DNA of 11,899 bases from an uncultured Acetatifactor sp. Its GTDB lineage: Bacteria > Bacillota > Clostridia > Lachnospirales > Lachnospiraceae. Position 1 is the stretch's first letter, and each line of letters starts with the position of its first letter. The position numbers and the translations under genes were made by a program. Of the stretch, positions 8,638-11,899 are shown piece by piece. The notes beneath the pieces are model-generated. The model saw only the letters and a list, made by a program, of their open reading frames with translations, ran no database searches and was not told the origin of the DNA. Location of the stretch: positions 1-11,899 of the forward strand of contig CAJUGT010000121.1 of assembly GCA_910586435.1 (NCBI GenBank). Reading direction: 5' to 3'.

Positions 8638-8662
8638 TTTAACCCTCTCCAACCCTTACGCT

Positions 8663-8675
8663 TTGTCACTGACAA
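8663..8675. promoter_or_regulatory. Candidate operator palindrome upstream of the zinc-ribbon gene
   Basis: TTGTCA-C-TGACAA is a perfect inverted repeat with 6-bp arms. With one bulged base it extends to GCT/AGC (8660-8679). It lies about 25 nt upstream of the start of the zinc-ribbon gene and just before its ribosome site. It has no T-run, so it is not a terminator. A repressor site or a leader hairpin are both possible. Confidence 0.35.
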
Positions 8676-8713
8676 CAGCGTATCCCATACATTCACACAA
8701 GATTACTGCGCGT

Positions 8714-8724
8714 CACAATTTGTG
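8714..8724. promoter_or_regulatory. Second short palindrome in the acyltransferase/zinc-ribbon gap
   Basis: CACAA-T-TTGTG is a perfect 5-bp inverted repeat, 38 nt from the first palindrome in the same 166-nt gap (8638-8803). No clear sigma-A promoter could be placed beside it, so regulatory function is only suggested. Confidence 0.22.
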
Positions 8725-8803
8725 GTAGATTCGACCCGAATGAGGGCCAAATATATCGCAAAGTGGGGCGTGCAGATGGCGGGAATGAATTTTCAAACAT
8801 GCT

Positions 8804-10102
8804 CTAACGATTGCTTTCAATCTTCACATGAATTCCATCCCTGACCAATTTACGGAAAAAATATCTCTCCACATCCGCTTCTATGATACTGCTGGCAAAA
8901 TTCACCGTAAGAATATCGCCAAAACTGACAATGGCGCAGTTGGTTCTGCGCGAAAACGGCTGCCCCATATATATGTCAAAGCGCTCTATATAAGGCTTCA
9001 TCCCCTGGGGAACTTTCAACGCCCCCATATTCGTCAAACCAGCAGAGGAATTTCTGTCCTGAACCTTCGTGTAAAAAAGCTTCACCACATAATCTTTGAC
9101 AAATAGCGGTACCACCCTGATAAAGGGATTGCGCTGCGTGGCCGCATTGGTGGTTATGTCCCCTCGCAGCAGCTTCTCGTTTAGATGATACCGCATATAA
9201 TTGTGTACCTGTTCTACAATCTCCTCAAAACTGTATTCCCCAAGCCTTGGGTCCACACCCGGATAAATCATTGTGATAAAATTCCTCAGAGTGATGGACG
9301 GAAAGAAACGGCGAAGATTTACCGGCATGGCAATTTTCACCGGCCTGGGCTGAATCCTTTTATCCTCCTGCTGTTTCAGCAATAGGGCATATAAAAGAAC
9401 CGCATTCAAGTATTCTGTTATGGTGGCATGATAATTTTTCGCCACCGCCATAACCTCCGATACTGACATTATCCCATCAATAATATTTAAGGTATAAAAA
9501 GGTTCCGCCGTCCCCCTGACCCGAAATGTTTTCTCTTCCAGACGGGGCGGACATACTTTGGCGTTGGCATAGCGCATATAGGCGTCTTCCAGCTCCTCCT
9601 CATCCGGCTCACTGTCAATATCCAATACAAAGCCTTCGTTCTGTATTCCGGAGACACCCAAAAGCCTAAGATAGGTTGCCGTCATAGTCAGCAGCACACA
9701 CATTCCCCCTGTGCCGTCCCCAAGACTGTGATGCGCTTCCAGGGAAATCCTGTTCCTGAAATAATAGACTCGTATCAGGTAACGATTATTCGCCTTAAAA
9801 TACATGGGCTGGCATGGATTCCTCACGTCTTCCTGTACAAATGGCCCCGGACGGTCATTTGGTTCCAGATAGCGCCAAAACAGACCTTTGCGGATTGCCG
9901 CCTTATATGTCGGAAACCTGGGCAAAGTCATATCCAGCGCCTGTTGAAGCACCTCCGGCTTTATCTCTTCTTTGAGAAGTACGGAAAGACGGTACACGGA
10001 AGAGAAATCCCTTCTTTGCAGTGTGGGATACACAATTGCGGACAAATCCAGTTTGTACCATTCCCTGCGCTGCGTTTTCTCCCTGTTTTCTTTTTTTGCC
10101 AT
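8804..10102 (-). CDS. HHxxxDG acyltransferase (condensation/alcohol acetyltransferase superfamily)
   Basis: Predicted CoA-dependent or carrier-dependent acyltransferase that moves an acyl group to an alcohol or amine. The catalytic signature HHSLGDG is at 124-130, with H125 the likely base and D129 the structural acid. The 432-aa single-domain form fits free-standing condensation-like enzymes such as alcohol acetyltransferases. There are no carrier or adenylation domains, so this is not a modular NRPS. No signal peptide or membrane helix is apparent. The ATG at 10102 has GGAG about 10 nt upstream; the in-frame TTG at 10120 overlaps that area and is less likely. It is the first gene after the tRNA-Leu terminator, so a promoter for the three-gene unit should lie at 10103-10229, but I could not place one. 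Donor and acceptor are unknown. Confidence 0.85.
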   Translation of the reverse strand: MAKKENREKTQRREWYKLDLSAIVYPTLQRRDFSSVYRLSVLLKEEIKPEVLQQALDMTLPRFPTYKAAIRKGLFWRYLEPNDRPGPFVQEDVRNPCQPMYFKANNRYLIRVYYFRNRISLEAHHSLGDGTGGMCVLLTMTATYLRLLGVSGIQNEGFVLDIDSEPDEEELEDAYMRYANAKVCPPRLEEKTFRVRGTAEPFYTLNIIDGIMSVSEVMAVAKNYHATITEYLNAVLLYALLLKQQEDKRIQPRPVKIAMPVNLRRFFPSITLRNFITMIYPGVDPRLGEYSFEEIVEQVHNYMRYHLNEKLLRGDITTNAATQRNPFIRVVPLFVKDYVVKLFYTKVQDRNSSAGLTNMGALKVPQGMKPYIERFDIYMGQPFSRRTNCAIVSFGDILTVNFASSIIEADVERYFFRKLVRDGIHVKIESNR

Positions 10103-10229
10103 AGACACCCCGCTCCGCAATCAGCAACATCCGCCGTAGAAGCAATCCATTTGTCTGTATATATCTATTTGCTGCCAAGGCCACAGACCATTGGATTAAC
10201 ACCACACAGGGGACATTTTATATAGTAGC

Positions 10230-10261
10230 AAAAAGAGTGCTAAGCCAACCACTTAACACTC
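10230..10261 (-). terminator. Intrinsic terminator of tRNA-Leu
   Basis: On the minus strand GAGTGTTAAG (10252-10261) pairs with CTTAGCACTC (10235-10244) with one G-U pair, around a 7-nt loop. A run of five T follows (10230-10234). It begins 11 nt after the tRNA 3' end. Confidence 0.92.
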
Positions 10262-10271
10262 TCCATCATTA

Positions 10272-10355
10272 TGCAGGAAAAGAGACTTGAACTCTCATGG
10301 TATTGCTACCACACGGACCTGAACCGTGCGCGTCTGCCAATTCCGCCATTCCTGC
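10272..10355 (-). tRNA. tRNA-Leu (anticodon CAG)
   Basis: An 84-nt class II tRNA. The 7-bp acceptor stem is GCAGGAA/TTCCTGC with discriminator A. The anticodon stem CACGG/CCGTG encloses the loop TTCAGGT, giving anticodon CAG, which reads CUG. A long variable arm, TGGTA-GCAA-TACCA, is typical of leucine tRNA. The T arm is GAGAG-TTCAAGT-CTCTT. CCA is not encoded. Confidence 0.97.
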
Positions 10356-10366
10356 GAACAAGACTT

Positions 10367-10395
10367 ATTCTAAACCATTTCTTCAAAAATGTCAA
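10367..10395 (-). promoter_or_regulatory. Sigma-A promoter of tRNA-Leu
   Basis: The minus strand carries a perfect -35 TTGACA (10390-10395), a 17-nt spacer and -10 TAGAAT (10367-10372). The tRNA 5' end is 11 nt beyond the -10 box. Two A-tracts directly upstream of the -35 box (10396-10416) look like an UP element, which fits strong stable-RNA transcription. Confidence 0.93.
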
Positions 10396-10418
10396 TATCT
10401 TTTTTTATTTTTTTCTGG

Positions 10419-10432
10419 ACAATTGTAATTGT
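10419..10432. repeat. Inverted repeat upstream of the tRNA-Leu promoter
   Basis: ACAATT-GT-AATTGT is a perfect 6-bp inverted repeat just upstream of the A-tract region of the tRNA-Leu promoter. It could be a protein site or chance in AT-rich DNA. Confidence 0.3.
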
Positions 10433-10450
10433 TCGTTGCTCTTCACTCGG

Positions 10451-10763
10451 TGTCACCGCAAAAGGCGTTTTTCTGCCTCTTTTGCATGACAAACCCCATG
10501 TTGCTGTGCGCGAAATCGCTATTCTTGCGAATGTCCTTTTCGCAATGCGATTCTCTGTGCATCTGTTGCTGTGAACGGAATGAACAGTAACAACTGTTCA
10601 GTTAGGTCACTGTTCTGATGGGGCAATCAAGCACTGATTATTTCAAAATGAATGCACTGATGTTCCAGGCGTTTTCCTGCGTTTCCCGCAGGAACCCCCC
10701 AGAGCATCTGTGCGCCAAAACGGCTGTTTTTGCCGTTTTGGCGTCTAAAACCTTCACAGAAGG
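10451..10763. repeat. Hairpin-dense noncoding element
   Basis: This is the core of a 442-nt stretch without a convincing gene (10356-10797). Inverted repeats seen: 10451-10490 (TGTCA/TGACA outside GCAAAAGGC against GCC-tc-TTTTGC); 10514-10552 (AATCGC/GCGATT outside a perfect TTGCGAA/TTCGCAA); 10581-10600 (TGAACAGT/ACTGTTCA); 10674-10694 (TTCCTGCG/CGCAGGAA); 10713-10743 (perfect 12-bp CGCCAAAACGGC/GCCGTTTTGGCG); and 10751-10763 (CCTTC/GAAGG). There are also direct repeats: GTTGCTGTG at 10500 and 10565, GCACTGAT at 10631 and 10654. It may be an interspersed repeat, a decayed mobile element or a structured RNA. None of the large hairpins has a proper T-run. Confidence 0.6.
10747..10763 (-). terminator. 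Possible weak terminator of the FliD-C-like gene
   Basis: On the minus strand CCTTC-TGT-GAAGG is followed by TTTT, about 35 nt after the stop codon. The 5-bp stem and short T-run make it weak. The 12-bp hairpin next to it (10713-10743) lacks a T-run. Confidence 0.3.
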
Positions 10764-10797
10764 CCTGTTACAATTCTTTTCACCCATTCCCACTTCC

Positions 10798-11580
10798 TTA
10801 TAAAGTGCTGCTGAACAGGTTGCCGTTACTGAAATTCTTACTATATGTTCCCTTTGTGGTATAAAAACTTCCGTTATTGGCCTCACGGCTTGCGGCATAG
10901 CCAATCAAAGACGCCTGTGCGGAAACACGGTATCCATATGACCCATTTCCGTTAAAAAGACTTTTCACCGTACTCATCTCAGAATCCATTAAAGTGGACT
11001 TATCCAAATCCAGCGTCCCATCCTTATTAATGTTGATACCAATTGCCAGCAGCGATTTCAGATTGCTTGCAGTGGCATTCATCATATTTCCTGTCCGTCT
11101 GGAAATATCATCATTTTCAGCATCGTCTGTTGCCTGGATTACAGAATTATAATTGGTTACAAACTGATTGACTGCCTTATAAATGGCTTCTTTGTCATAG
11201 CCTTTTGTGGTGGTCTCCACCCCGTTTTCATCTTTGGTTGTAATATCCTTCTGGGCAAATACAGACTTTGAACCCGTGGAGAGCAGGGCATCCGCCGCCT
11301 CTTTCAGGCCATCCGCCGAAGTTTGTACTTTTGAATATGCCTTTTTATCCTCCGAGGACTTAGTTTCTGCCTTATTCTTCTCCACACTGCTCTTCGCAAT
11401 AGATTTTGCGGCACTGCCTGCATGCCCGCCGTAATACGCTTTCATTAACTTGGCATAACTGCCATTCTTAATACTTGCGTAATCCGCAAGAAAATTGCTG
11501 CCTGCCACATTGGCAGCACCGCTTCCCAAACTTGAAAACATAAAGGACATATCCGGTTTCGCCTGAATATTAACACTCAT
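10798..11580 (-). CDS. FliD C-terminal-domain-like protein
   Basis: A 260-aa protein resembling the C-terminal part of the flagellar filament cap FliD. Residues 130-225 show the pattern: VNQFVTNYNSVIQA at 137-150, then IGININKDGTLDLDKSTL at 180-197, which matches the IGI-DGTLxLD signature, then VKSLFNGNGSYG (205-216). The N-terminal half has a Ser/Ala/Gly-rich part, a NFLADYASIKNGSYAKLMKAYY segment (29-50), and a Lys/Glu-rich helical stretch (60-100). FliD is usually longer and has D2/D3 domains that are missing here, so this is not ordinary FliD. No signal peptide is seen, as is normal for flagellar exported proteins. GGAGGG lies upstream of the ATG at a normal spacing. The domain resemblance is good; the function is uncertain. 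Confidence 0.72.
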   Translation of the reverse strand: MSVNIQAKPDMSFMFSSLGSGAANVAGSNFLADYASIKNGSYAKLMKAYYGGHAGSAAKSIAKSSVEKNKAETKSSEDKKAYSKVQTSADGLKEAADALLSTGSKSVFAQKDITTKDENGVETTTKGYDKEAIYKAVNQFVTNYNSVIQATDDAENDDISRRTGNMMNATASNLKSLLAIGININKDGTLDLDKSTLMDSEMSTVKSLFNGNGSYGYRVSAQASLIGYAASREANNGSFYTTKGTYSKNFSNGNLFSSTL

Positions 11581-11625
11581 ACTCGTTCCCTCCGTTCTAT
11601 TTTACTCATCTATCTCTACCATCCA

Positions 11626-11651
11626 TTGTCTGTTGTCTGTTGTCTGTTGTC
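11626..11651. repeat. Heptanucleotide tandem repeat in the leader
   Basis: The plus strand reads TTGTCTG three times plus a partial fourth copy (26 nt). It sits 46-71 nt upstream of the FliD-C-like start codon and downstream of the putative promoter, so it would be transcribed as leader. Confidence 0.85.
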
Positions 11652-11734
11652 CAGCACACCTGCTTCCAGATACTTCGCTTAAACATTCTGAACTATGAAT
11701 GGAAATACTTATCATTGTTTATTATTTTATATTA

Positions 11735-11761
11735 TTATCGGCAGAAATTCAATATAAATTA
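11735..11761 (-). promoter_or_regulatory. Putative sigma-28 (flagellar) promoter
   Basis: The minus strand has a perfect GCCGATAA -10 element (11735-11742), a 15-nt spacer and TAAT (11758-11761) in place of the -35 TAAA. This fits the sigma-28 (FliA/SigD) consensus TAAA-N15-GCCGATAA with one mismatch. It points at the FliD-C-like gene, with a leader of about 150 nt. Confidence 0.65.
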
Positions 11762-11819
11762 ATACGAAAATCCAAAAAATGGATATGTTCAAATTAATAA
11801 TTTTTTTATTATTTTCCCC

Positions 11820-11847
11820 TTGCATTTTTTTCTAATCGTGATAGAAT
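11820..11847 (+). promoter_or_regulatory. Promoter of tRNA-Val
   Basis: The -10 box TAGAAT (11842-11847) is 9 nt before the tRNA 5' end. A poor -35 match, TTGCAT (11820-11825), is 16 nt upstream of it, with AT-rich DNA beyond. The -10 box is the same hexamer as at tRNA-Leu. Confidence 0.65.
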
Positions 11848-11856
11848 AAAGGACAT

Positions 11857-11899
11857 GGAAGCATAGCTCAGCCGGGATGAGCGTTCGCCTCACACGCGA
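11857..11899 (+). tRNA. tRNA-Val (anticodon CAC), partial at window edge
   Basis: The 5' 43 nt of a tRNA. The acceptor strand is GGAAGCA, then TA, the D arm GCTC/GAGC, and the anticodon stem TTCGC with loop CTCACAC, giving anticodon CAC at 11891-11893, which reads GUG. The T arm and 3' acceptor strand lie beyond the window. Confidence 0.9.

Larger units (their letters stand above)
11581..11856. other. Divergent intergenic region between FliD-C-like gene and tRNA-Val
   Basis: These 276 nt contain the 5' leader and putative sigma-28 promoter of the FliD-C-like gene on the minus strand, and the tRNA-Val promoter on the plus strand. A very AT-rich middle (about 11700-11820) includes two weak inverted repeats, ATCCA/TGGAT at 11770-11784 and AATAAT/ATTATT near 11797-11814. 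No gene is seen. Confidence 0.7.

Noticed and set aside
10713..10743. Perfect 12-bp hairpin as an intrinsic terminator
   Set aside because: Neither strand has a T-run after the stem, so it does not fit the usual terminator form.
10451..10763. CRISPR array
   Set aside because: The repeats are inverted and different from one another, not regularly spaced direct repeats, and no cas gene is present.
10638..10787. Minus-strand 49-aa open frame with a good AAGGA ribosome site 7 nt upstream, starting 11 nt after the FliD-C-like stop
   Set aside because: It runs through the 12-bp and 8-bp hairpins, which dictate much of its sequence, and it shows no known domain. It is more likely a chance frame in the repeat-like element. 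Conservation of synonymous changes would reverse this view.

Overview
The window looks like chromosomal DNA from a Lachnospiraceae-type member of Clostridia. The reasons are the gene order dgt-dnaG-rpoD-trmK, the form of the primary sigma factor, strong AGGAGG-like ribosome sites, TTG start use, tRNA genes without an encoded CCA, and a FliD-C-like protein of a kind I associate with this family. This is inference; no rRNA is present. All protein genes lie on the minus strand, so the map reads from right to left.

Right edge (about 10798-11899): a plus-strand tRNA-Val(CAC) runs off the end. It is divergent from a 260-aa protein whose C-terminal half resembles the FliD hook-cap C-terminal domain. 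Upstream of that gene is a good match to a flagellar sigma-28 promoter, and its leader carries a small 7-nt tandem repeat. Next comes a 442-nt stretch with no convincing gene (10356-10797). It holds at least five separate inverted repeats and may be a structured or interspersed element. A tRNA-Leu(CAG) follows, with a near-consensus promoter, an A-tract region upstream and an intrinsic terminator.

Middle (6850-10102): three genes in the same direction. They encode an HHxxxDG acyltransferase (condensation or alcohol-acetyltransferase superfamily), a protein with an N-terminal zinc ribbon and about six membrane segments, and a serine esterase of the hormone-sensitive-lipase type. Together they suggest a membrane-associated acyl transfer and hydrolysis system of unknown substrate. 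This is the best candidate for an undescribed functional unit. Two short palindromes lie in the gap before the zinc-ribbon gene.

Left (83-6751): a housekeeping cluster of dgt-like HD phosphohydrolase, dnaG primase, rpoD primary sigma factor, trmK tRNA methyltransferase and a TGS-domain nucleoside kinase. The first three link dNTP control, replication priming and basal transcription. trmK overlaps rpoD through a TTGA junction. It also carries an in-frame 60-residue hexapeptide repeat array that is not part of the normal family, and two neighbouring 36-nt blocks of that array are identical. The first 82 bases hold no supportable gene.
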